Shown here piece after piece: positions 30,800 through 39,808 of a DNA stretch of 64,000 nt (its first letter is position 1; each line of letters starts with the position of its first letter). The notes below the pieces were generated by a model. It did not search any database, had not been told where the DNA came from, and was given only the letters and a program-made list of their open reading frames with translations. This DNA is from Porphyromonadaceae bacterium W3.11 (GTDB taxonomy: Bacteria; Bacteroidota; Bacteroidia; Bacteroidales; Porphyromonadaceae). Position numbers and translations under genes: made by a program. The stretch lies in assembly GCA_030434245.1 (NCBI GenBank), contig JAUISX010000005.1:186001-250000 (forward strand), given 5' to 3'.

Positions 30800-32236
30800 G
30801 GTAGTGTCCCCAAAAGTGTGTACGGCAGAATGCGTCTCTGAAAAGCAAACCTACATATTTTTTCGCTTTGTTTTCCATAAACATTAAAGATAGACCAATA
30901 AAGAATTAAGGCAAGGCTGTCGTAGCACCGCGGAGACACCGCCTTGCCGTATTCTTTTAGGTTGATATCTTTGTGTTGGAAAATAAAGCACATTGTTGTT
31001 ATTTACTTTTCATTGTTCTTCCTAAGTCCAAGAGTTAGATCTCCTATTCTTTTCTTCAGATAGTTTGCATTGATTGCAATACTACCTATCAAGTGTAGAG
31101 CGGATTCTACGCTAGGTAATGCACATTTATATCGAGCCCCTTTCTTTACCTGTCTATTGAAGCGTTCTATCCAGTTAGTACTATGAATGTACTTGCGAAC
31201 ACTGACGTCGTATTTTAGGTATGTGAAGTAATACTCTATCCTCTGACCGTTAGCTATTTTTGTGAGAAAAGGATAGCTCTTACGCCATCTGAACGCAAAG
31301 TTTTTAAAGCTCTCTAGGCCATCTAAAGGTGAGCTTCTTGAGCCGTCTTTACTAAAGACCTCCTGTAGATCACTTGCGATGGCTGACTTATCTCGAGGGC
31401 GTATCTTTCGAGTTATTTCTCGCTGTAGATGCACCGTGCAGAGCTGGACTTCCACTTCTGTAAAGTGCTCACGTGCAACCTCTTCAATGTTATTCAACCC
31501 GTCTGAAATGATTAGTCCTACCACTTCGAGTCCTCGGCTTTTTAGATCCTCAAAAAACTCGCCCCAGATGCCGCTTCCCTCTGTTGGATTATTATAGACA
31601 CCCACGATGTCTCGACGTCCTTCGCTATCTAAACTCATCACTACAAAAAATGCCTCCTTGCTCACACTTTCTCCTCTCCGTACAGGAAGATATGTAGCAT
31701 CGATAACAAGTGCCTCTAAAGTCCTCGGTAGACGTCTTTGACGCCACTCTTCTACTGCTTCTTGGGTCGATAAGGAGAGACGATTGATTTGACTCGTACT
31801 ATAACGTTTACCATACAAACGCTCGAATACTCCAGAGATATCCTCCATCGTATTACCGCAGCTATATAGATAACCTGCTAGTTCTCCCATCTCTTTCTCT
31901 TGATCTTTGAGAACGCCTAAAATCAAGGGCATGAAGCCCTGCTGTCGAGTTCGGGGTACTCGTAATTCTAGCATATTACCACTCGCAAAGATGCGACGGG
32001 GGCGGTATCCATTGCTCACATCGCCACTATCTTCTTTATACAGTTCCCTCTCCCCTTGCATCGCTATTTCGATGATTAACTCCATTAAACGACCAACTCC
32101 ATTTGGCTCTGTCATCACGTTTGATAGAATTTCCTTAAATTGCATTTGTGTAAGTCTCATCTTCTTGTTTATCTTTTGTTTTTAACTTTTCAAAGATAAC
32201 ATTCTTGGGACTTACACACTTTTTGGGGACAGTATC
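30800..32236 (-). mobile_element. IS256-family insertion sequence, intact copy 1 (1437 bp)
   Basis: Flanked by the 8-bp direct repeat TTTGAATT (30792-30799 and 32237-32244). The ends are GGTAGTGTCCCCAAAAGTGT and, reading inward from the right, GATACTGTCCCCAAAAAGTG, imperfect inverted repeats of about 22 bp. Its length equals that of copy 2 minus the latter's 46-bp duplication. It contains one transposase gene and a tail of about 200 bp with a strong hairpin (30910-30948, arms GGCAAGGC / GCCTTGCC). It lies between the M3 peptidase and ppiD genes and breaks neither. Confidence 0.95.
31003..32160 (-). CDS. IS256-family (mutator type) transposase
   Basis: DDE transposase of 385 residues, full length for the family. 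Catalytic residues are D154 (VIDATY), D220 (IISDG) and E332 (NWIERFNRQ). The CTVHLQRE motif (241-248) is typical of IS256 transposases. It differs from copy 2 at one residue, V213 here against E213 there. Probably active. Confidence 0.95.
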   Translation of the reverse strand: MRLTQMQFKEILSNVMTEPNGVGRLMELIIEIAMQGERELYKEDSGDVSNGYRPRRIFASGNMLELRVPRTRQQGFMPLILGVLKDQEKEMGELAGYLYSCGNTMEDISGVFERLYGKRYSTSQINRLSLSTQEAVEEWRQRRLPRTLEALVIDATYLPVRRGESVSKEAFFVVMSLDSEGRRDIVGVYNNPTEGSGIWGEFFEDLKSRGLEVVGLIISDGLNNIEEVAREHFTEVEVQLCTVHLQREITRKIRPRDKSAIASDLQEVFSKDGSRSSPLDGLESFKNFAFRWRKSYPFLTKIANGQRIEYYFTYLKYDVSVRKYIHSTNWIERFNRQVKKGARYKCALPSVESALHLIGSIAINANYLKKRIGDLTLGLRKNNEK

Positions 32237-32505
32237 TTTGAATTGAACTATATGGAATAAAAGATAATGCTTTCTCAAAAAAGTATATGAAACTACCTAT
32301 ATATCCCATGAATTACCAGAATCTTTTCGTTAATTTGAACTGAAAGAAGTATGACTTCAAATGAATAATATTATACTATTAAACTGAAGATGCTATTTCT
32401 AATCGTAGAAAGTTTGATAAATAATCAAAAAATTGCTAACTTCGCTGACTGAAAAGGTATGAAGCATTATTACTTAATAATAAAGTAGTGCATTAAATAT
32501 ATTAT

Positions 32506-34653
32506 ATGGCAACATTAGAAAAAATTAGAAACAGAGCAGGATGTCTTGTCATTGCTATTGGCGGGGCACTAATTGCATTTCTCTTCGGAGACATTATCAA
32601 AGGCGGTTCCTCTATAATGCAAGATAGAGAAATGAATGCCTTTACTGTAAATGGTAAGGCTACAAAGATTCAAGAGTATGAGGACAAGGTCAACCAAGTC
32701 ATGGAGATGTATAAATCTCAGGGAATGGCGACTTTGGATGATTCTCAAACCAATCAAGTTAGAAATCAGGTCTTCCAAGGAATGGTTGCAGAGCAAGTAC
32801 TCTTAAGTGAAGCTGATAAACTTGGTATTACAGTGTCACCAGCTGAAACATTTGACTTGATCCAAGGTGAAAACATCTCTCCTGTGATCAGCCAAAACCC
32901 TATGTTTGCCAATCCCGAATCAGGCTCATTTGATAAATTGGCCTTGCTTAATTTCCTTAAGCAAATTAACTCTAAAGCAGATTATACACCTGAAGAACAA
33001 TCACAAATCAACCAATACAAGAATATGTGGGTTGATATAGAAAAGAATGTTCGGAAGCAAAAACTTAATGACAAGTATGTCAATCTGCTAGCAGGAGCGA
33101 TCCTAGCCAATAAGCTAGAGGTTGAGTATGCCATGAAAGGTGATAATAGTATCGCAGATATTCTTTATGTACAACAGGGCGTTAACTCAGCAACTAATAT
33201 CGAGGTAACCCCAACAGATGCAGATCTGAAAAAATATTATGACGAGCATAAAGATTATTTCAAGACCATAGACAAGTCCGCCATGGTAGATGTGATCTAT
33301 GCCAATATAGTTCCTTCAAAGTCAGATATTGAAAACGCCAAGTCAGATATTGAGACAGCACATAATGATCTTAGCTCAGGTCAAAGTCCAGCTTTAGTCC
33401 TTGATGAATTTTCTGATACTCCTTTCATGGATATGTATCTTCCACTTTCAGAGTTTAATTCGCAAGTATTTTCGGCTGACTTCCTAGCTTTTCTATCTGG
33501 AGCTTCAGTAGGTGAAGTTAGCAAGGTTATGGATGAAGGTGATAAGTTCACTGTAGCTAAGTTGGTTGGTGTCAAAAATACTCCTGAAAGCTTGAAGGTA
33601 AGACACATTGTATTAGCCCCTGCTGGCTCTTTCGAAGGTCAAGTTAATGGGGACAGTTTGCTCACTGCACTCAAGGCAAACCCAAGTAGCTTTGCACAAG
33701 CTGCTACTGCGTACTCTTTGGATAGAAACTCTAGTAGTAAGGGTGGTGAAATTGGTTGGCTGAACGAAGCTATGGCGACTAATTTTATTAGTGCCAAGTT
33801 TAGTGATGCTATTTATTCAGCTAAGATAGGAGAGCCATTTGTATTTACCTCTAAGTATGGTGAACACATTATTCTTGTGGAAGAAGCAAAGGCTCCTATT
33901 GCTAAGTATAATGTTGCAATAGCACAGAGAACAGTGGTTCCTAGCTCAGAGACCCAAGGATTACTTTATAATGAGGTATCTACATTCTTAAATGAGCATA
34001 AGTCTGGAGATATTGCTGCAGAAGCTCTGAATGCTGGATATCAGGTAATGGAGAATGTCAGAGTCATGGCATCACAACCAATGATCTCTCAGAATATAGA
34101 TAATAGCCGGAAGGTAGTTCGTTGGGTAATGAACGCGAAGAAGAATGAGGTTTCTGAAATCAATGAGTGTGGTAGTAAGTACGTCATTGCTCGTGTGAAT
34201 AAACTTATTCCCGCTGGTATCATCCCATTTGAAGATGTCAAAGAGCAGATCACTCCTATTGTCGAAGAGCAGCTAAAAGTGGATGCAATGTTTGATAAAC
34301 TTGTTGCAGCAGGATACAGTAGTCTTAATGATTTTGCAGCAGCTGTCGATCAGCCAATAGATACTCTTAATAGCGTAACCTATAGCTCTTCAAGACTAGC
34401 AAATATTGGTTATGAACCAGCAATTAACGCTGCAGCTAAGAATGCTCCGTTGAACAAAGTAATGCCAGTGAAAGGAGATAGAGCTGTTTATTTAATTAAT
34501 GTTACCAACCGTTCTGAAGGTTCTACTCCAATGAATGAAGAAGAGATGAAAATGATGGTTAATAATGCTAGAAGTGGAGCAATCCGGTCACAAGCAATTA
34601 ATCAAATCATCGTCAAATCAAAAATTGAAGATAATAGATCGAAATTCCAATAA
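32506..34653 (+). CDS. ppiD: Peptidylprolyl isomerase, PpiD/SurA-type periplasmic chaperone
   Basis: Membrane-anchored periplasmic folding factor for outer-membrane proteins. The 715 residues begin with a short cytoplasmic stretch and one membrane helix (about 12-29, CLVIAIGGALIAFLFGDI). A SurA_N-like chaperone region (about 40-250) and a parvulin domain (about 360-465: LKVRHIVLAP, SKGGEIGWLNEAM, FTSKYGEHIILVEE) follow, then a long C-terminal chaperone region. No promoter is obvious in the 260 bp after the IS. Confidence 0.9.
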   Translation: MATLEKIRNRAGCLVIAIGGALIAFLFGDIIKGGSSIMQDREMNAFTVNGKATKIQEYEDKVNQVMEMYKSQGMATLDDSQTNQVRNQVFQGMVAEQVLLSEADKLGITVSPAETFDLIQGENISPVISQNPMFANPESGSFDKLALLNFLKQINSKADYTPEEQSQINQYKNMWVDIEKNVRKQKLNDKYVNLLAGAILANKLEVEYAMKGDNSIADILYVQQGVNSATNIEVTPTDADLKKYYDEHKDYFKTIDKSAMVDVIYANIVPSKSDIENAKSDIETAHNDLSSGQSPALVLDEFSDTPFMDMYLPLSEFNSQVFSADFLAFLSGASVGEVSKVMDEGDKFTVAKLVGVKNTPESLKVRHIVLAPAGSFEGQVNGDSLLTALKANPSSFAQAATAYSLDRNSSSKGGEIGWLNEAMATNFISAKFSDAIYSAKIGEPFVFTSKYGEHIILVEEAKAPIAKYNVAIAQRTVVPSSETQGLLYNEVSTFLNEHKSGDIAAEALNAGYQVMENVRVMASQPMISQNIDNSRKVVRWVMNAKKNEVSEINECGSKYVIARVNKLIPAGIIPFEDVKEQITPIVEEQLKVDAMFDKLVAAGYSSLNDFAAAVDQPIDTLNSVTYSSSRLANIGYEPAINAAAKNAPLNKVMPVKGDRAVYLINVTNRSEGSTPMNEEEMKMMVNNARSGAIRSQAINQIIVKSKIEDNRSKFQ

Positions 34654-34692
34654 ATTCATCTAAAAAGATTACCAATATTCAGAAAGTTTGTG

Positions 34693-34700
34693 TATCTTTG
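34693..34700 (+). promoter_or_regulatory. -7 element of the tRNA-Gly/tRNA-Ser unit
   Basis: TATCTTTG fits TAnnTTTG exactly, 30 bp upstream of tRNA-Gly. The -33 TTTG is not evident at the expected spacing. Confidence 0.6.
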
Positions 34701-34730
34701 CATCACCAAAACAGAAAAGGTAATCTTTAC

Positions 34731-34803
34731 GCGGAAATAGCTCAGTTGGTAGAGCACAACCTTGCCAAGGTTGGGGTCGCGAGTTCGAGTCTCGTTTTCC
34801 GCT
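34731..34803 (+). tRNA. tRNA-Gly (GCC)
   Basis: Acceptor arms GCGGAAA / TTTCCGC, anticodon stem CAACC / GGTTG with loop TTGCCAA (anticodon GCC), T arm GAGTTCGAGTCTC. The D arm GCTCAGTTGGTAGAGC is canonical. Confidence 0.95.
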
Positions 34804-34836
34804 CAAGTCTAATCTCAAATGAGATTGTAAGATTTA

Positions 34837-34921
34837 GGAGAGGTGGCAGAGTGGTCGATCGCGGCGGTCTTGAAAACCGTTGAAGTGAGAGCTTCCGGGG
34901 GTTCGAATCCCTCCCTCTCCG
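34837..34921 (+). tRNA. tRNA-Ser (TGA), integration target
   Basis: Acceptor arms GGAGAGG / CCTCTCC, loop CTTGAAA (anticodon TGA), long variable arm, T arm GGGTTCGAATCCC. Its 3' end is the attL of the NBU2-like element, which restores an intact tRNA gene. The tRNA terminator now lies on the far side of the element, at 44401-44442. Confidence 0.95.
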
Positions 34922-34922
34922 C
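34910..34922 (+). other. attL of the NBU2-like element
   Basis: CCTCCCTCTCCGC overlapping the tRNA-Ser 3' end. With the preceding GGTTCGAAT it forms a 23-nt block that matches attR with four mismatches. It differs at two positions from the NBU2 core I recall (CCTGTCTCTCCGC). Confidence 0.85.
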
Positions 34923-35247
34923 AGCAAACGCTGAAAATCAGCAGATTGCAAAACAAACACCCAGTTTTACACCCAAGAATGTAAAGTCGGTGTTTTTGTT
35001 TTATTTAAGATAATACAACCACTACATAATAAAAGAGTAGCGATATTAAAAGAATCCGATGAGAAAAGACTAATATTTATCTATCCATTCAGTTTGATTT
35101 TTCAGGACTTTACATCGTCCTGAAAGTATTTGTTATTGTATTCCAACGTCAGGAGTGGATTATAATACAAGTTTTTTGTGTGGATAGAATTTCGTTTTGC
35201 TTAATGTACGAAAGTACTTATCTATAAACGCATGAAATATTAGCACA
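34923..35247. other. Left end of the element, non-coding
   Basis: 325 bp without a gene. Near 34950-35003 there is an inverted repeat (AAACAAACACC ... GGTGTTTTTGTTT) and the motif ACACCCAAGAATG, whose close copy ACACCCAAAAATTG lies beside the integrase at the other end (44214-44228). These look like integrase arm-binding sites. Confidence 0.4.
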
Positions 35248-36453
35248 ATGAATCATTGGAAATCAACTTTGGCCGTGATAGGAATAGGCCAACTCATATC
35301 TATTTTAACAAGTACGATTGTTGGCTTCTCCATTATTTTTTGGATTAGCAACGAATTTAAATCCCCGACAGCTTTATCTCTGGCTATTTTAGCTGGATTT
35401 TTACCACAATTTGTATTAGGCTTGTTTGCCGGGGTCTATGTTGACAGATGGAATCGAAAGAAAACGATGTTTTATTCGGACTTGTTCATCGCGTTCTGTA
35501 CCCTATGTCTTTTTATTGTGATAACCAAGGGTTATAAAGACCTTTCTTTTTTTTATCTATTGACTGCTTGTCGTTCAATAGGCAGTACGTTTCATGCACC
35601 TGCTTTACAGGCAAGCATCCCTCTACTGGTTCCCAAGCACCATCTTGTCAGGGTATCAGGTTTGTACCATTCCATTCAATCCTTCAGTGAGGTGATAGCT
35701 CCCGTTGTAGGGGCAAGCCTCGTTGTTTGGCTTCCCATACAGTATATTCTGCTCATAGATGTGATCGGAGCTGTTGCTGCTTGTCTGACCTTACTTTGTG
35801 TCCAGATTCCTTCTCTTCAAAAAACGAAAGTTCTTCCAGATTTCAAAAAAGAACTGACGGAATGTTGGCATACCTTGCGGCGTACAATGGGCATTTTGCC
35901 TTTATTCGTATGCTTTACGCTGGTGACTTTTGTCCTTATGCCTGTTTTTACGTTATTTCCTTTTATGACGCTTCTGCATTTCAACGGAAACATTTTGCAA
36001 ATGGGAGTTGTGGAAATGGGTTGGGGCTCAGGGGCATTGTTGGGCGGTTTAGTACTTGCCTGTAAGGCTTTGAAAAGCAAGCAAACATTAGTGATGCATA
36101 CGGCTTATGTGATATTGGGATTGTATCTGATTAGCGCCAGTTATTTACCATCAAGCGCATTTATAGGTTTTGTTTGCCTAACATTTACAGGAGGCATAGC
36201 CTATTCCATTTACCATGCGCTTTTCATCGCTATTATTCAGCAGAACTTGGCTTCGGACATGCTTGGACGGACTTTTTCTCTCATCTTTAGTTTGAGTACC
36301 TTTCCATCAATGCTGGGTATCGTAGCTTCAGGATATTGGGTGGAAGCATGGGGTATCACATCCGTCTTTATGATCAGCGGATGGGTTATCTTTCTGATTG
36401 GAGTGGGTGCAAATTTTATTTCTTCAATCAAGCAGTTGGATAATTACGCATAG
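35248..36453 (+). CDS. mef(En2): MFS macrolide efflux protein, Mef(En2)-like
   Basis: Major facilitator exporter linked to macrolide efflux, 401 residues with about 12 membrane segments. The loop 2-3 motif reads GLFAGVYVDRWNRKKTM, the Mef-type version of the MFS signature. Length, sequence character and pairing with an Lnu gene on an NBU2-type element agree with Mef(En2) of Bacteroides. Identification is from memory of the family; substrate range is not visible from the sequence. Possibly co-transcribed with the next gene 24 bp downstream. Confidence 0.85.
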   Translation: MNHWKSTLAVIGIGQLISILTSTIVGFSIIFWISNEFKSPTALSLAILAGFLPQFVLGLFAGVYVDRWNRKKTMFYSDLFIAFCTLCLFIVITKGYKDLSFFYLLTACRSIGSTFHAPALQASIPLLVPKHHLVRVSGLYHSIQSFSEVIAPVVGASLVVWLPIQYILLIDVIGAVAACLTLLCVQIPSLQKTKVLPDFKKELTECWHTLRRTMGILPLFVCFTLVTFVLMPVFTLFPFMTLLHFNGNILQMGVVEMGWGSGALLGGLVLACKALKSKQTLVMHTAYVILGLYLISASYLPSSAFIGFVCLTFTGGIAYSIYHALFIAIIQQNLASDMLGRTFSLIFSLSTFPSMLGIVASGYWVEAWGITSVFMISGWVIFLIGVGANFISSIKQLDNYA

Positions 36454-36477
36454 TATTATTTATTAAAGAATTATTAT

Positions 36478-36972
36478 ATGACAAAGAAAGAACACACTAC
36501 GATTACAGAGTTATTTCAAGTTTTGGACTTGTTGGAAAGCCTGGACATGCAGTTTTGGTTGGATGGAGGCTGGGGAGTGGATGTCTTGTACGGACAGCAA
36601 ACCCGCTTGCATAGAGATATTGACATTGATTTTGATGCCAATTATACAGACCAACTCCTTGATCTTTTGCAGGAGAGAGGATATCAAATTGAAACAAATT
36701 GGTTGCCCACCCGTGTGGAACTGTATAGCAAAGAATTAGGCTATATTGATATCCATCCTTTTGTCTTGAATGCGGACGGCACTTCCAAACAAGCCGACTT
36801 GGATGGAGGCTGGTATGAATTTCAACCGGACTATTTTGGAACAGCAGTCTTTGAAGGCAGAAGCATCCCTTGCATTTCTGCAAAAGGGCAACAAGTATTC
36901 CATTCGGGATATGAATTGCGGGATAAGGATATTCATGACTTATCTATTCTTGATGCTATTTCAAAATCATAA
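36478..36972 (+). CDS. lnu(AN2): Lincosamide nucleotidyltransferase, Lnu(AN2)-like
   Basis: Small nucleotidyltransferase (164 residues) that inactivates lincosamides by adenylylation. The fold signature is visible: WLDGGWGVDVLYG (27-39) and HRDIDIDFD (45-53) with the metal-binding Asp pair. NBU2 is known for carrying this gene type (linA-N2) next to mef. A hairpin terminator follows, and the relaxase gene converges from the other side. Confidence 0.88.
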   Translation: MTKKEHTTITELFQVLDLLESLDMQFWLDGGWGVDVLYGQQTRLHRDIDIDFDANYTDQLLDLLQERGYQIETNWLPTRVELYSKELGYIDIHPFVLNADGTSKQADLDGGWYEFQPDYFGTAVFEGRSIPCISAKGQQVFHSGYELRDKDIHDLSILDAISKS

Positions 36973-36973
36973 T

Positions 36974-37006
36974 TAAAAGCTGGAGGATCAATTCCCCCAG
37001 CTTTTT
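36974..37006. terminator. Terminator between lnu and the relaxase gene
   Basis: Arms AAAAGCTGG-GG and CC-CCAGCTTTTT around a 7-nt loop; T residues on the plus strand, A residues on the other side, so it can serve both convergent genes. Confidence 0.8.
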
Positions 37007-37020
37007 CAGCCCTCGTTACA

Positions 37021-38424
37021 TCATAACTTGAATCCTCTACTTTTTCTTGGCTCTTCTGTTTTTCGTAAACCTTGCCGAAGTTTCTCCCATTGTTCTTTGA
37101 ACCATTCGCCAATCGGTTGCCTGTTTATGGTCAGTACCAGTTTACTGTCATTGGTCGGATTCTTTTCCACTTTGAAAATATCATTCCTGATGTCAAACTT
37201 CCGTCTGTGCTCTTCGGAATAAATCCTGCCATTGCACCTGATAGCCTCTTTCTTCGTCAGAAGGCTCTCTATCATTTCTTTGGTGAAGCCGATGGCAGTG
37301 CATAGCTTTTCCATTCTCAACATTTCTTTGAGCATCGGGAACCATTTGAACGCCTTTTCAAGAATAGCATTCAGTCGTGATATTTCCTTGTCTTTGGCTT
37401 CAAGCTCCAGATTGTGTATTCCTTGCAGATTACGTATCTGCTTGCCGTGCTGTTCCTGCATGTGCCGCATTTGGGCTTTCAGGTCATCAATTCCCTTATC
37501 CCGTTTGGCTATTTCCTGATGCAATTCTTCATTGGATAGTTCCAGTTTCTTCATTTTTCCACTGCCGAAAAGAGAACCCACTCCGCTCACTATGACCGTA
37601 GCGGCATCGGTGGCTGCGCCTTTGAGCTTGTCCGTGCGTATCTCCGATTTCACCTGACGGAGTTTCTGTTCGGCAAGGTTTATCTGTTCTTCTTTGTGCC
37701 GCTTTGCTGCATCCATGCGTTGCAGTTCGGCTTTCTGCTTCTCAATGATGAAGTCGTTCCGTTCCAAATGTTTTTTGCCTGTTACAGCCTTTGACTGCCC
37801 ACGCTCCATCAGCAGGATATCAGATGCCAAGTTTTGCATTTCGGTCATATCCTCATCATTGAGTTTGCGGCTCTTGCCTGTATCGTGGTTCATCCAGTCA
37901 AATACGATATGGGCATGGTAATTCGGTTTGAACCACCTTTCGCCTACTTGGAAACTCTCCATGTCCTCCGGTGCGGGCTGACCGTTCAGCCAATGCCCCT
38001 CGTCTTTGTGGAGGAAGATTTGGAGCGGTGTAATGCCCCATCGCCTTTGGCACTCTTCGCCAAACCTACGCACATCCTCCAGCGTGGTGTCCTGTCTGAT
38101 TAGCAATACACCCTCACGGATGGGAGAACATCCCGCCACCTTGATAATCTTGCCATTCTTCCCTTTGCGCTCACGCTCCTTTTCCTGCATGACACGGCCT
38201 GTCTTTTCTTTGACCATGCGTTTGATGTTCTCATAGTGCGTCTGCAATTCGGGACTGCCGAAATCCGGATTTATCCATTGTTCGTTATCAGCCGTAAGTT
38301 CGGACACGATGTAGATTCTGGACTTGCCGATGTTGCGCATATACTCGGCAGTCCTCCGGTTATGAGCCTCGCTTGATGCCACGTTGCAAGGCTTGATATG
38401 TATGCTTGATTTTGTTGCCATCTT
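37021..38424 (-). CDS. Mobilization relaxase, Mob/Pre (MobV-like) family, MobN2-like
   Basis: Nicks at oriT and leads the transferred strand. I choose the Met at 38424 (MATKSSIHIKPCN; 467 residues); an in-frame Met lies 17 codons upstream. Motif I is around SEAHNRR. The metal-binding His cluster is FKPNYHAHIVFDW, about residues 165-177 from this start. The C-terminal half is a long coiled coil (KQKAELQRMDAAKRHKEEQ and onward) as in Mob/Pre proteins. It ends RGFKL. It faces away from the inferred oriT. Confidence 0.85.
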   Translation of the reverse strand, partial: KMATKSSIHIKPCNVASSEAHNRRTAEYMRNIGKSRIYIVSELTADNEQWINPDFGSPELQTHYENIKRMVKEKTGRVMQEKERERKGKNGKIIKVAGCSPIREGVLLIRQDTTLEDVRRFGEECQRRWGITPLQIFLHKDEGHWLNGQPAPEDMESFQVGERWFKPNYHAHIVFDWMNHDTGKSRKLNDEDMTEMQNLASDILLMERGQSKAVTGKKHLERNDFIIEKQKAELQRMDAAKRHKEEQINLAEQKLRQVKSEIRTDKLKGAATDAATVIVSGVGSLFGSGKMKKLELSNEELHQEIAKRDKGIDDLKAQMRHMQEQHGKQIRNLQGIHNLELEAKDKEISRLNAILEKAFKWFPMLKEMLRMEKLCTAIGFTKEMIESLLTKKEAIRCNGRIYSEEHRRKFDIRNDIFKVEKNPTNDSKLVLTINRQPIGEWFKEQWEKLRQGLRKTEEPRKSRGFKL

Positions 38425-38475
38425 TTCAATTTTTGATTCGGTAATTACTAATTTTGTTTGCTGCTTTCCGCTCAT

Positions 38476-38647
38476 AACCGCATGGGGTTCTTAGGGGTGC
38501 AACCCATAAGCGGAGTTTCCAAAGAGAGGGTCACTCTTTGGTCGGGGTTCTCAGGGGTGAAACGCCCTGAGTGGGTCATTAGGGCAAAGCCCTAATCCCC
38601 TCGGGAGAGCCCACAACTACGCAAGCGAAGCGTGTAGTTATAGTGGG
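38476..38647. other. Probable oriT region upstream of the relaxase gene
   Basis: 172 bp of GC-rich non-coding sequence with several hairpins: ACTACGC AAGCGAA GCGTGTAGT near 38617-38638, GGGCAAAGCCC near 38581-38591, and AGGGGTGAAACGCCCT near 38552-38567. Its position next to mob and its structure fit an NBU-type oriT. The nick site is not identified. Confidence 0.45.
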
Positions 38648-39601
38648 CTATAACCGGAAGCCTTTCGGTTTCTTGGATAGCGTGTCATTCTTCTTTCTGA
38701 CGGATTGCATTTGCTCATCAGCCATGCGCTTCTGCAAATACTCGTTCAGGTCTTTGCATCCGCAGTAGATTTGTGAAGCGTCCCGTATATGCCGGGTGCT
38801 GTCGTATTCCTTGCGGATTTGCCGCAAGGCTTCCATTCCTGCACGGTCATTGTCAAAAAAGCAGTGGATGCGCTCATAGCTCCCCAACGGGTAGAGTGCC
38901 TTGGAAACATTGGCGACAGAGTTCAGCACCATGTAATCCTGCCTGTCGAAATCGGGGCATTGCGGACAGCTTTCGAGCCGCAGGGTCAGAAATGAGAGAT
39001 AGTCCATAAATCCCTCAAAAACGTAACAGGTGTCCTTCGGTTCTCCTTGCTGCCGTATGTGGGTGATGTCTTTCGGCGCGATACAGCCCTTGAAATATCG
39101 GTTGCGTATCTCATAGCCGCCCAATATGTTCGGAAACGCAACGGCGAAGTACCGCTTGCCGTTGTGCGTAAACCGTGCCTCCCTGCATTCTCTTTTCGCC
39201 AGTGCCGGATTGATACCCCTTTCCTGCAAATAAGCGAGCAAGGCAGGGGAAGAAAGCGGCACGATTTCCAACTGCTGGAAACTTGGCTCCGTAAAGGACT
39301 GCTTGCGAAAAGAGAAAGAGACGGGGCGCACGTGCGGTGCCTGTTCCTCTATGCGTTTCAGAAGGTACGGCACACTGTCCGTTGCATAGAGGCGCGAAGC
39401 CAGTGCGATGATGTTGCCGCCCTTGCCGAGTGCAAAATCATACCATTGGTTCCGCTCGGTGTTCACCTTGAACGATGCTTCGGTTTCCTCCCTGAACGGC
39501 GATTTGTACCAGAGATTGGTGCCCTGCTGCTTTACCGGGCTATATCCCAAGCTGTGAAGATACTCTTCCAGCCTGATTTGTTTTGCTGTCTGTATATCCA
39601 T
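38648..39601 (-). CDS. Primase-like protein with CHC2-like and Toprim domains
   Basis: Likely makes primers for element replication. The 317 residues have an N-terminal CHC2-like block (WYKSPFREETEASFKV, about 28-43, with the usual Cys/His zinc ligands lost) and GKGGNIIALA. A Toprim domain follows: the EGFMDYLSF block (about 195) carries the catalytic Glu, and FFDNDRAGMEAL (about 249-260) the DxD pair. Related proteins are called Prm in NBU elements. It ends PKGFRL, echoing the RGFKL end of the relaxase. Confidence 0.8.
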   Translation of the reverse strand: MDIQTAKQIRLEEYLHSLGYSPVKQQGTNLWYKSPFREETEASFKVNTERNQWYDFALGKGGNIIALASRLYATDSVPYLLKRIEEQAPHVRPVSFSFRKQSFTEPSFQQLEIVPLSSPALLAYLQERGINPALAKRECREARFTHNGKRYFAVAFPNILGGYEIRNRYFKGCIAPKDITHIRQQGEPKDTCYVFEGFMDYLSFLTLRLESCPQCPDFDRQDYMVLNSVANVSKALYPLGSYERIHCFFDNDRAGMEALRQIRKEYDSTRHIRDASQIYCGCKDLNEYLQKRMADEQMQSVRKKNDTLSKKPKGFRL

Positions 39602-39675
39602 AAATGATTGTCTTTATCGGTTATCGTTTGTTTTTCTTTTCGCCAGTACCTTTTCATATAGGTTACTGGCTGTAT

Positions 39676-39796
39676 AACCACTTCACTTTATTGTCGTATA
39701 TATAGAATACGGCTTAAAGTGAAGCGGTTTGATGCTACCCTGCAACCACTTCGCTTTATCCTAATATATAGACCCCAAGAATAAAGTGAAGTGATT
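39676..39796. repeat. Iteron-like repeats, possible replication origin of the element
   Basis: Four copies of a 15-16 bp motif (TAAAGTGAAGyGrTT and its complement) form two inverted pairs: 39676-39690 with 39715-39729, and 39744-39759 with 39781-39796. The loops contain TATATAGA in both. The array lies in the 207-bp gap between the primase-like gene and the RepA-like ATPase gene, where a replication origin would be expected. Confidence 0.6.
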
Positions 39797-39808
39797 GCGA
39801 TGATTGGG

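Noticed and set aside
30730-30993. Open frame of about 88 codons in the tail of the IS256-family element (also at 59887-60153 and, diverged, at 19872-20087)
   Set aside because: It stays readable in three copies (shared YGKQSEKICRF), but substitutions between copies do not look biased to silent sites. It runs over the inverted repeat, and such an ORF is not typical of IS256 elements. More likely conserved IS end DNA.
34698-34883. 61-codon open frame across the tRNA-Gly and tRNA-Ser genes
   Set aside because: It simply translates two well-formed tRNA genes.
39047-39607. 186-codon open frame opposite the primase-like gene
   Set aside because: A GC-rich shadow frame antisense to a gene with clear Toprim motifs; no recognisable domain of its own.
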